Assembly (NCBI RefSeq): GCF_001577835.2
Contig: NC_029536.1
Span: 4,898,001-4,962,000 of the forward strand
Direction of reading: 5' to 3'
Length of the DNA: 64,000 bases
Origin: Coturnix japonica
Taxonomy: Eukaryota; Chordata; Aves; Galliformes; Phasianidae
Shown here: one piece after another, positions 24,480 to 33,999 of the stretch
Numbering within the stretch: the stretch's first letter is position 1
Layout of the letters: each line of letters opens with the position of its first letter
The notes under the pieces: model-generated
The model's input: only the letters and a program-made list of their open reading frames with translations
What the model was told of the DNA's origin: nothing
The model's database searches: none
Made by a program: the position numbers and the translations under genes

Positions 24480-25030
24480 GGTGCTTACCTGTGCTCGGCT
24501 GAGGGCAAAGCAGGGCAGGGCTGTGCCGGGGTGTGCGGACCGCGAAGGAAGAAGAGGAGGAGGAGAAGGTGAAGGAGGAGGAGACGAGCAGAGACAGTGG
24601 GGGAATGTGCGGCCGGAGCGGGGACGCCGGGACCCCGCGGGCTGCGGGGCGGTGGGAGGGGCGCGGGGTGCCCGGGGCGGGGACGCACGGAGCGCTGCGG
24701 GGGTGCACGGCTGTACCCGGGGCATCGTGCGGGGGGATGGGGACCGAGAGGGAGAGCTGATAAAGGCGGGGATAAAGGCGGGGGGACCCCGCAACTTGCG
24801 GGGCGAGACGGACCGAGGCTGCAGCCGGGACCCCGCGGGGGGAAGCGGGGACCGAACCGAGCGGTGACACGGGGCGCGGTCCTCCCACCGCAAGGGGGCG
24901 CTCTAAGCTGAGGTGACGTCACACGCGTGCGCCGCCAGCAGCGCCGGGCCGGTACGGGAGAGCTGAGCGGTACGGGACGGTAACGGCGGCGGGCGAGGAC
25001 GAGGAGGAGGGTGGTGGGAGCAATATTGAG
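24480..25030. promoter_or_regulatory. Divergent CpG-island promoter of DRAXIN (-) and MAD2L2 (+)
   Basis: Dense CpG and G/C runs (ccccgcgggctgcggggcgg, tgacgtcacacgcgtgcgcc) separate the DRAXIN first-exon donor at 24489 from the MAD2L2 5' region. A palindromic CRE-like TGACGTCA is at 24913-24920, and GGGCGG/GGGCGCGG boxes are present. There is no TATA box. Possible MAD2L2 exon 1 donors are near 24970 (gtacgg) or 24980 (gtaacg); neither is decisive. Confidence 0.75.
24489..24600 (-). other. DRAXIN: DRAXIN non-coding first exon (3' edge defined, start unknown)
   Basis: On the minus strand, gccgagcacag is followed by a strong donor gtaagc (exon edge 24489). This is the only good donor in the CpG island facing the acceptor at 19512. 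Sense sequence upstream is pyrimidine-rich (repeated ctcctcctc and ttcttcc between about 24540 and 24600). The transcription start was not located, so the right-hand limit is arbitrary. Confidence 0.6.
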
Positions 25031-25199
25031 GCTGTAGGAGGGGAGCGGTGAGGGGTCTGTGCAGTAGAAGGGTCCACAGCCCACAGGAGGCTGAGGGCAG
25101 CCTGGCCTGTGTCAACGTACGGTGGCCGTTCTGTGCTCAGCTCTGTTTGGGGGCTGTGGAGAGGTGGGGTCGGCCTCAGCTCCGGATCTTAAATTGGAA

Positions 25200-25386
25200 A
25201 TTACGGGCCTTAAATTGGAGCAGGGGGGATGTTAGGGAGGGTTTGTGCTCGGAAGGAGCGGGGATGTGCTGGCACAGCAGTGGGGTCACCATCCATGGGG
25301 TTCAGTGTGGGAATGTGGGCATTGGGCACATTGGGGTGGGTTGGGTTGGGTGATTCCAGGGCTCTTTTCCAGCCTAAGACTTTGAT
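25200..25386 (+). repeat. CR1 LINE 3' fragment
   Basis: ggccttaaattggagcaggg, then gggtcaccatccatggggtt, gtgggttgggttgggtgatt and ctcttttccagcctaagact. It lies in the first intron of MAD2L2, on the same strand. Confidence 0.9.
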
Positions 25387-26069
25387 AAAGAAAGGTAGAA
25401 GCTGTTACCTCCCTATTATATGAAGCAGTTCATCAGAGGGCTGAAAACCATGTCTCATTGATTGGCAGCTGATCGGAGTGACCAGGGCTTGAGAGCTCTG
25501 TGGACCTGGAGGTGTTTAAGGACATGTTAGTGTTAGTTTGAATGCATGCAAAGAGTATAAAGAAAATAATGAAACATTAAAACCTGCACTCAGCAGTTCT
25601 GCATGTTGCAGCCTAACACATGCACAAGGTACCGACCTGTTGGGATGCTGAGCTCCAGCTGCTTTGATACACAGTGCTCCATTTGGCTGCTGAATGTGCT
25701 GCCCTTGTCACAGATTCCTGCAGGATAGATTCCACATTAGGTGAATTATGGGGTTTGTCAAGAGACTCGGTCAGCAGGGGAATGTGTGGGATGTGAATTG
25801 TCAATGGGAAGCATAAATCCTGCCCTGGATGAGAAGCTCACAATGTGAGGTGTGAGACTGAGGGTCTCACAAAAAGATGCTGTCTTTATTTTTTACCTGA
25901 CTGGTGATCTTTGATCCCGTGCTTGGATCTTTCACAGTGAGCCCCTGGGGTTTATGGTGGCTGTGATCCTGTGCTTGTCACTTGGCATTAAGGAGGTGAA
26001 GCACCCCCCGAGCGCCATAGGAGACCATAGGAGCTAGAGGTTAAACATTCTTCTTGTGATGCTTTTCAG
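25387..26069 (+). other. MAD2L2 intron 1, rest; nothing else seen
   Basis: Unique sequence leading to the acceptor gcttttcag at 26069. No other gene or repeat family was recognised. Confidence 0.6.
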
Positions 26070-26081
26070 GTTCTGGGCAAG

Positions 26082-28253
26082 ATGACCACGCTCACACGAC
26101 AGGACCTTAATTTTGGGCAAGGTAACGTGTTTGTGCTATACTGAGTGCTGGATGCTCCAGCCCTAAACTTCCCACAGCTATAGGAAGGAGATGAGATGCA
26201 TGCTGGTGTCTTTAGAAACATCCTATGAACATGGTGTCACTGCAGCCTTCAGCATCTTTCACTTCTGTTTTCCAGTTGTTGCAGATGTTCTCTCAGAATT
26301 TCTCGAAGTGGCCGTTCATCTCATCCTATATGTTAGAGAAGTTTACCCTATTGGGATCTTTCAGAAGAGGAAAAAATACAACGTACCCGTCCAGGTAGGA
26401 GACCTTCTTGAAGCTGAGAACACAGCAGTACTCACAGCACAAGCAGATTGTGGTTGTTAATAGCACAATGCTTCCCCAGCTGTGTGCAGGGATGGAACAC
26501 TAAGGCATGCTCCCTAGGAAACAGAGATCTTGTCTTTAGATCTTCCTTCTTAGTGCTGTTCTGGATGGCATCAGAACGCAGCTCTGACTGTTTGCTTTCT
26601 TTGCTACAGATGTCCTGCCACCCAGAGCTCAATCAATACATCCAGGACACGTTGCACTGTGTAAAGCCACTGCTTGAGAAGGTATGATCTTACCATGGAC
26701 CTGTAGTGGGAAAATGTACTGCAAGTGGTTTAGATAGAAATAAAAGTATGTAAATATCGCTGTAATCTCAAAGTGTTTATTTATATACTTACCATACACA
26801 ATATACTCACTTATAAAGTTGCTAATCAAGAATAAAAACACGCCTAATCCTTCCTTGCAGTCAGAGCATGCTGCTGAATACTGGCATTCAGTTACCTCTA
26901 ATGCATATAAACGTGAGGATCAACCTCTGTGTTTTCAATAAGCTCATCCTACACGTGAACTTAAATGTATTAGAAAGCAGAACGCTGAGTTGAAGCTCCC
27001 ATCTGGCAGGAGAACAGTTAGAGTGCTGTGCTGTTAGCCAGAAGGCAGAGGTGGTTTGAACTCGAGCTTTTGTGAGAGAAAAGTGTGACCACATGACACG
27101 TTGCAAACCTTGCTGGCATCCCACATCCTGCATTCTCTTCTCTCTGCAGACATCGTACTGCATGTAGAGCTTAGAAGTAGGACAGGGCTCAAGGTTCGGA
27201 TAACTGCTGGCGCTGCTCCACAGCAGATAACCACATTCTACCAGAAGTGAAACAAACTGGGGGCAGGGGACAGATTATTTTAAGGAAGGGCCTTCTCTAA
27301 CTGCAGTTGTTCTTCCAGAACGACGTGGAGAAAGTTGTAGTAGTAATCCTGGATAAAGAGCACCACCCAGTGGAGAGATTTGTCTTCGAAATCACCCAGC
27401 CACCTCTCCTTTCCATTAGGTAAAGATTCCATTCCCCTGTTTTCTCACAGCATCCAACCACCGTGTCCTTAGTTGCTGCTCCAGGCCCTCCTGGTACTTT
27501 GCTGTGTGCCATTAACAACTGCTGTCTCAACAGTTCAGAGTCCTTGCTGTCCCACGTGGAGCAGTTACTGCGTGCCTTCATCCTGAAGATAAGCGTGTGT
27601 GATGCTGTGCTGGACAACAACCCCCCAGGTAAACAGGTGCATACAGCCCAGTGATGTGGACTTGCTCAATGGGAGATGATTACAGGGCAGTGTCTGAGCT
27701 TCTTGATGGTTGTCCCCTGATCTGCAGCCTGCCCTTTCTCTTACAGGCTGTACCTTCACAGTTCTGGTTCACACACGAGAGGCTGCTACACGCAACATGG
27801 AGAAGATCCAGGTGATAAAGGTAAGTAGTGTCTTTGACTGCCTTTTCACAAAGAAGCTGCAAAAAAACAAAATGGAATTCAAGAATTTTGGATTCAATGA
27901 GGTTTAACCTTATTGCTCACCTCTTAGTACATAAAGATCCTTGTGTTCCTGCCCTAGGATTTCCCGTGGATTCTGGCTGATGAACAGGATGTGCACATGC
28001 ATGACCCCCGGCTTATCCCACTGAAAACTATGACATCTGATATCTTAAAGGTGAGCAGAGCATTCTGGCCTGAGAGGTGGTTGAAACTGCATGTACTGTG
28101 AAGCCTTCTCACGTTAAAACAGGAAACCTTGTTAACGAGGGAAGGTACAAACTCTAGACTGTTCTCCATCTGGCTGTCAAGCAGAAACTGATACTTGTTT
28201 CTCTCCTCCAGATGCAGCTTTATGTAGAAGAACGAGCCCACAAAGGCACCTGA
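26082..28253 (+). CDS. MAD2L2: MAD2L2 (REV7), HORMA adaptor of Pol zeta and shieldin (8 coding exons)
   Basis: MAD2L2/REV7 is a HORMA-fold adaptor. It links REV3L and REV1 in translesion DNA polymerase zeta, works in shieldin to protect double-strand-break ends, and can bind APC/C activators. Coding exons are 26082-26121, 26276-26394, 26610-26681, 27319-27419, 27534-27628, 27747-27820, 27958-28050 and 28212-28253. All have GT/AG ends, and the phases join into 211 aa, the human length. [13 protein letters not shown] opens the protein. The HORMA domain spans about 13-203, including [18 protein letters not shown] and the C-terminal safety-belt region [19 protein letters not shown]. The end is [12 protein letters not shown]; the human protein ends in KGS as remembered. 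Compared with human from memory, changes are few and mild (for example VLSEF for [14 protein letters not shown] for KEHRPVEKF). The 5' UTR joins at 26070; the upstream exon is in the CpG island. Confidence 0.98.
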
Positions 28254-28694
28254 TTTCAACTCTTCCTTTTCTTCAAGCCTCATCTGATCTTCCAGCGGAG
28301 TAAGATCTCTCACCACTCATACCTTGATAGCCCAGTCTCTTCAGCTGGCCTTCTGGATGAATGTAGAGCAGCTGCTGCCTCTTTATTTCAAGTGCTCTTA
28401 CCGGTGTATATAGAACTGACTTGGAATGTGGAGCCAGAGCCTGTTCCCGTGTACACTCATGTGTGAGAGTGAGTAGAGGTTTCATTACAGAGAATCCCTG
28501 GGGGTAGGATACAGCTGACTGCAGTCGGCTCTTCGTACAAATCCAGTTCTTGCCTTAAACAGGACATCTCCATTGCACACTGGTAGTGCTGACCAGGGAT
28601 CTGCTGTATGCTCCACTAGAGCAATGGTCTTATACCATGCGCGAGTGAGGCCTTATGTAGCATCTGTCCACTGTGACTGTCCCAAGTAGTCTTC

Positions 28695-28700
28695 AATAAA
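28695..28700 (+). terminator. MAD2L2: MAD2L2 polyadenylation signal
   Basis: AATAAA 442 bases past the stop codon, followed by a GT/T-rich stretch (caagttttactccagttg). It is the first canonical hexamer after the stop. Confidence 0.75.
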
Positions 28701-28772
28701 TATCAAGTTTTACTCCAGTTGAAACAGGCTCAATTCTGTCCTAACCAACTGTTCCTTTAGTGAAGAAGCATT

Positions 28773-28778
28773 TTTATT
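28773..28778 (-). terminator. Distal candidate polyadenylation signal of FBXO6/44
   Basis: TTTATT reads AATAAA on the minus strand. Use of it would give a 1.15-kb 3' UTR ending about 75 bases from the convergent MAD2L2 signal. A nearer option is at 29675-29680. Confidence 0.35.
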
Positions 28779-29674
28779 TTGTATGTGGAGCTTCCATCAT
28801 GTTTCCACATCTTCTCTAGGCCAAGGCTGGGAGGTGTCAGTTGCTATGAAGGGCTGCACCACCTTGGGCTCTCCTTGCCACAGGGAAACCTTCACACAGG
28901 TGGTGTTGGAAGCACAGTGGAATGTATCTGTGCAGCAAGAACACTTGTCAGCTATCTCACTCTTAGCAGACAAAGGAAAACACTGTTATCCTGCCTATGT
29001 CAAAAGAGATGGAAGAGGGCCTTAATATCAGCCCCATGCATACAGAGGTAGAAGAAATGGTGCACTGAATATGAGCTAAGCTTGTTGGACAGCTCCTACC
29101 TGCTTTCTCCACACAAAAAGTGCAACACCACCACATCTCCAAATTGTCTGTGGCTTTAACATTTTATATAAGGTTACTGTTCAGTACAAACCAAGTTCTT
29201 TGGTAGCATACAGGTAATATAGAAAGAGGCTGCGCAGTCCAAAGGCACTTTACGTTGTCAGGTATCCACCTTAAGGGATTCCTTCCTCCTCTTTGTTCAT
29301 CCCAGCAATAACAGGCTGTATTTGGACAGGGAAGGCATATAGCACTTTGATCATGTACACTTAGAGAAACTAAGGAATTAAATATTGGTGACACAGCATA
29401 TATGGATAAAGAAGACTGAAGTTTGCTTAATGCTGTGAAAGATATATCTTTATGTACATATTTCAATTGAAACAGAAAAATACAATACAGAGCAAGTCTG
29501 GCTGTAGCAGAGTCCTCAGGACAAAGGTTGATAATCTGAACTGAAAGATTTTAGCCTTGTTTTAATTAAGTTATATAAACAAAGAGTTTCCAGTTAAGAT
29601 TGCTATGTACTTGTGTGCAGTTTCCCATACGTTGTGCTACAGCCAAATGCTATTCACTTAAGATAGATGTCTTA

Positions 29675-29680
29675 TTTATT
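29675..29680 (-). terminator. Proximal candidate polyadenylation signal of FBXO6/44
   Basis: TTTATT in the run cttatttatttg reads AATAAA on the minus strand, 253 bases past the FBXO6/44 stop. Confidence 0.4.
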
Positions 29681-29932
29681 TGCCCTCATCTTCCTCCTAT
29701 GGAAGGGCACCAGGAATTGTCACTGCCACGGTGAGGGAGGACAGATGAAGACAGAAATCCTTCCAAAGGGTTCAGCCTGCAGAAGTTCTGCTGTGAACGA
29801 GGAGAGCTGGCTGCTTGTATTCCACATCAGCTGTGCAAGGCAAAGGCAAAGCCAGGATATTCACCCAGAGAGTACAGACAAATAAGTGCGCCTGAGACCA
29901 CCCGGTCACAATCCTGAGGTAAAAGAAAACAC

Positions 29933-32687
29933 TTATACTGCGTCTTCATTTGCCTTCAGTGTCTGGGGCCCAATGGTGATGCTGCTGTTGGTCACTCTGA
30001 TCCCATACCATCCTGCCCAGAATTGGGTATCTTGGCCTCCGTGCTGAAACCAGATGTAACGAACTCCAGGTGGGTAATTACTGAAGGTGTGGGACATCTG
30101 TAGAGACATGAAATTCTGCTTATTTTTTCCTAAATAATTCAGCACTGATATTGAAGGTGGAACAGTTCCAGGTTTAGAGCTCAGGAAAAGCTCATTCTAA
30201 AATACCTTCTAATAAGGTTATTTTAGGTATCCTGCCATATTTGACTAAGGATTACAGGGCAGGAGGCTAAATGTAATGTTAAGCTTGGTGTGTGGCAAAG
30301 GTAACAACAGAAGAGGGAATTTACAGCCACTCAAACCAAGTCATTCAAAGCAGTCAATGCAAATTAGGAATAGCAATAGCTGCAATACTTTCACTTACAC
30401 CCATGCAGTAGTTTTAAAACAAAGCTTTTTGTCATGCAAAGAAGAACTGTGCTCCTGCAACTCGGTTACTTAGACAGAAGCTCAAATAAGGGACAGAAAC
30501 ACTTGAAGAAGCCCAGTCAAAATAGCACGGGAGCACAAGCTGAACCTAGATCTTTCAAAGCTTCTTCAACAACGTCAACCAGGCAGGGCTGGCTTACATT
30601 TTGAGTTATGTTAGAGCAGAGCAAATAGGGCAACTTGGGACTTAAACAAGATTCTTGCCACAGTGTTGATGTAAAGCTGCCTACTGGAGGGCTGCTGCTT
30701 ACCTCTCTCCACGTTGCATCACTCCACTGCTCTATGACCACTGGCTCAGGACAGAACTCCTGAAGCACAATGTAGTTTTCAGAAAGCAGCTTCACTCTGA
30801 GCTCATAGCGACAACCACAGTCAAATCTGGCTGCGTACCTAGAGAGGAAGGCAGAAATCAAGGAGCAGGGCTGTACACACAGCGTTCAGTTTCCCTTACT
30901 GTTCAGAAACAGGCTCCAACTGGAACTGAGAAAAGGGATGTCACCCCATAGCTATGGAGAAGTCCTAAAGCATACAGCTATCCTTTTCTTTACAGGATTG
31001 CCACCTCATAGCCTGCTGAATAAGCCAAGATTTAGCCTACGCTTTTACTCAAGAGCTACAGATCCCAAAGAATTAATTCTATAGCACATTTTAGAGGCCC
31101 AGCTTACACCTAGGCTAGAAATTCTAGTCTTCAGTGCTTGACTTAGTGCTTACCAGTCCTTGACTACAATTTCAGGCCGTTTCTCATCCATCAGCTCATT
31201 CCAGTACCCTTCTTTCTTCAAGGTAATCAGTTGAGACTTGAAGCATGGCCTGTAACAGAAACAGAAGCATTCAAAGCAACTTCACAGAGCACATCTCCCG
31301 ACAGAAGTGCTTTCCCTACCAGCCTGACTCCCATTGAATGCTCACCCAGACCCCGAGTGCCTACAAGGCTGACAGGGCTGAGGTGTGCCTTTATCCAAAG
31401 CCCAGATAAAAGGAATACAATAAACTGGGTCAAGAAGGGTTCCCGATGCACGTATGACAGATATTGATTATGGAAAAGCAATTGATCTTCTACTGTTGAC
31501 TGCGTTTAGTGCAAGCTAAACATGACAAACACCTGGTGCTTCCAGAGGTTAAGGGCTTTGACTTTGTCAGGTGCCAGACCTCAACTTCTGCCCACCAAGT
31601 TTGGTAGAAGGACGGAGAAATTCAGCACACGATATGACTCAGTAATTCCTTCAGCAACACGTGGCTCTCTTTAGATTGAAGAGTAATAAGAGTAAGCAAT
31701 AAAAGTAATAACCCCTGATCCTGGGCTAAGGCTCGTTGTCCTGCCTCACATCTAACCTCAGTGCTCCCGCAGCCAGCAGGAAGAAAGCAGTTCTCTTCCA
31801 GTTCCATATTGTATCTCTTACCCAAACGAAGTGACAAAGTATTTGCGGACTTCTGAGTCTGGCAGCTCTTTCCCCAGAGGTCCGGGCAGATCCTCAATCT
31901 TCCACCTATCTCCTTCATTCTGATCAAGTTGCCAGTGGTTAAAGCTCTCTAAAAACAGGTATCAAAGATCAGCGTTAGGAGTTTTCTGCATATCTCTGCT
32001 TTCCTTAAAGAGACTTAACTTATTAAGAACTGATGCTGGTGGATTTTCAGCTGTGTTTTTCTCATACTTAAGGGTGACCTTTAGAACCATGTTGTCATTA
32101 CTTTCTGCATGGCTGCCAGCAGCTGTGACAGGGCTGGGTGCAGCACTACAGGTGAGGACAGAGCAGGGCAGTGTCCTCCGTGCCCACTGCCACCCCTCAG
32201 CCCTGGATGCAATCAGCCTGAAACCAACTGCTGATGCTTTCACTGCCATATGATATCGTGCAAACCAGCAGCTGGGCCCAAAGACTCACAGGGATTTAAC
32301 CCACACAGTATTACGCGTTGTTTCCTCGTGGATCTGACTCAGTGCCACAGCCCCAATAATAATGAGGCACTGCAGGGCACGTCCCTGACTGTTGGGAAAT
32401 TCCACAGGCCCTATGCCAACAAACCAACCTTCAGCTCGGGGATTTTTGATCAAGTTCCTCTTCAGCTTGCACAGCAGATAGAACACCTTCCAGTCAGCGA
32501 TGCTCCTGTCCAAGCTCTGCACGTAGAACCCCTCGCGCTGACATTTGCGCTTCCAAAGGGTGGTGAGATCCACCACGTCTCGCCATTGGGAGCACACCAG
32601 CCTGCATGCACGGAGCAAATCCTGGGCGGGCAGCAACGACAGCAGCTCCACCAACACGTCCTCGGGGAGGTCACTGATGGTGGCCAT
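29933..32687 (-). CDS. FBXO6: F-box only protein, FBXO6/FBXO44 co-orthologue (5 coding exons)
   Basis: A substrate receptor of an SCF (SKP1-CUL1-F-box) ubiquitin ligase. FBXO6 recognises high-mannose N-glycans on misfolded glycoproteins in the cytosol. Coding exons on the minus strand are 32429-32687, 31822-31948, 31154-31249, 30703-30838 and 29933-30097, joining in phase to 260 aa. The F-box lies at residues about 5-46 (LPEDVLVELLSLLPAQDLLR, ACRLVCSQWRDVV). The FBA glycan-binding domain is at about 80-255, with KEGYWNELMD, VVKDWYAARFDCGC and HTFSNYPPGVRYIWFQHGG. Some segments are closest to FBXO6 (DCGCRYELRV, ATWRE) and others to FBXO44 (HTFSNYPPGVRYIW, VTNSSITIGP), so it probably represents both human genes. 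The symbol is a choice. The first donor is GTTGGT, a weak site. It is head-to-head with FBXO2 and tail-to-tail with MAD2L2. Confidence 0.93.
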
Positions 32688-32853
32688 GGCTCCGCAGAAC
32701 CGATGGCAGACGATGAACCAGGCAGCTGCGATACGGAGAGATCAGCGGGGCTTGCAGGGCTGAGAACGAAACCAAAAGCAAAGCTGCAGGCTGGGCTATA
32801 GGGGGAGAAGAAGGGGAGTGAAAGGCTCAGTGCTATCGCAGCCACGGCCCCAC

Positions 32854-32930
32854 CTGCGTTCCGGACGCGGATGTGAGGCCACGCTTTGCTCATCCTCAGC
32901 GGGCGGGGCGCGGGGCGGAGCGGGGCTGCG
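32854..32930 (-). other. Probable FBXO6/44 non-coding first exon (3' edge only)
   Basis: On the minus strand, gtccggaacgcag is followed by gtgggg, a usable donor (edge 32854). The ATG exon has an acceptor at 32760-32761 (tttcgttctcag), giving an intron of only about 94 bases. The start of the exon is unknown, so the right limit is arbitrary. Confidence 0.45.
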
Positions 32931-32934
32931 GGTA

Positions 32935-32992
32935 CCGAGAGCGCAGCGAGCATCGGGAGCGGTGCGGGGAGAGGAGCAGCGCTGTGCCCGAG
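32935..32992 (+). other. FBXO2: Probable FBXO2 non-coding first exon (3' edge only)
   Basis: gctgtgcccgag is followed by gtacga (donor 32993-32994), facing the acceptor cctcctcag at 33979. The left limit is arbitrary. Confidence 0.4.
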
Positions 32993-32999
32993 GTACGAG

Positions 33000-33979
33000 A
33001 GGTGGGATGGGGTGATGGGGGGAGAACAAACAGCCCTGGGGGGGGTCACCGAGGGTCGATCGCATTTTGCCCTTTAAGATCGCAGCAGGGAGGGGAAAAG
33101 CATGGAGTAAGGAAGGAAGGAATCCTCGATGTTTCTTAGGGACTTTTAAATGTTTTCCCTCTGATGGTTGCGGTACAGAGCTCTGCTTCTGCCCTCGGGA
33201 TGCTCTCATCTCGCTCTGCCCCAAAACACCCCGATTGCAGTGCTAATAGCGAGCGCTGCCCCTGTAACCACCCATAGGAAAAGGAGGAACCAAAAAGAAC
33301 GCAGGTGAGATCCTAAGAGCTCAGAGCCGTGGTTTACACGGCCTCATGACTAAGGAGATTCAGTGCCAGCCCCGAAGGAAGGAAGGCCTTCCAACAGCCA
33401 GCCCTGTGGGCAGCCTAAGCAGAGAGGGGACTGATTCTGCTCTGACAGAGCACATCTATTCTTAGGTTAATCGTTATTTGTTTCAAGTTTATTCCAATAG
33501 CTGATGTGTAGATAACTGCATTCCCAAAGGGGAGCACTGCCTGACAGCAGAAATTTGGTCCTGGATATCCCTCCTCTATGGCCTTGGGACTGAGAAAGCA
33601 TCAGTATAAATGGGAACAGCAACATCCTTGAATGATGTGTGACAACACACAAGGGGAGCACTCCCCATGTGCCCACCAAGGGTCAGAGAAGACCCCCATC
33701 CAACCACAGATGGGTAGGAAAGGAGCCAGAAGGGGATGGAGCATCACTCAACTCAGTGCATCTGTAGGCACTTATAACCTTAATCTACTCACATGCTTAG
33801 TGATGAGTCAGCAGGGGTCCCAAGGCCCTCAGGTCAGGAATAACCCCTATGTTATGCTGCATCTGCCTTTCAGATAAACATATTTGTTTTCCCTTTTCTA
33901 ACCCTTTTGACATCACTGGTAACAGGAGAGCCCCTGTCTGATGGAATACAGTGCTTTACCCACTTCTTTCCCTCCTCAG
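33000..33979 (+). other. FBXO2 intron 1; no other gene seen
   Basis: Unique sequence between the CpG island and the FBXO2 ATG exon. No repeat family or exon was recognised. Confidence 0.5.
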
Positions 33980-33999
33980 AGGGTCCAGTGTGACCAAGG

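Larger units (their letters stand above)
32840..33060. promoter_or_regulatory. Divergent CpG promoter of FBXO6/44 (-) and FBXO2 (+)
   Basis: CpG-rich sequence (gcgggcggggcgcggggcgg near 32898) lies between the putative first-exon donors of the two F-box genes. GGGCGG boxes on the + strand suggest SP1-type sites. No TATA box was found. Confidence 0.7.

Noticed and set aside
24382-25084. Several long open frames on both strands (up to 199 codons)
   Set aside because: They lie in the CpG island, are rich in Pro, Arg and Ser because of GC content, and overlap each other. No motif or splice context.
32462-33049. Minus-strand open frame of 195 codons across the FBXO6/44 promoter
   Set aside because: It is an out-of-frame shadow of the F-box exon extended through GC-rich promoter DNA. 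The correct frame gives the F-box.
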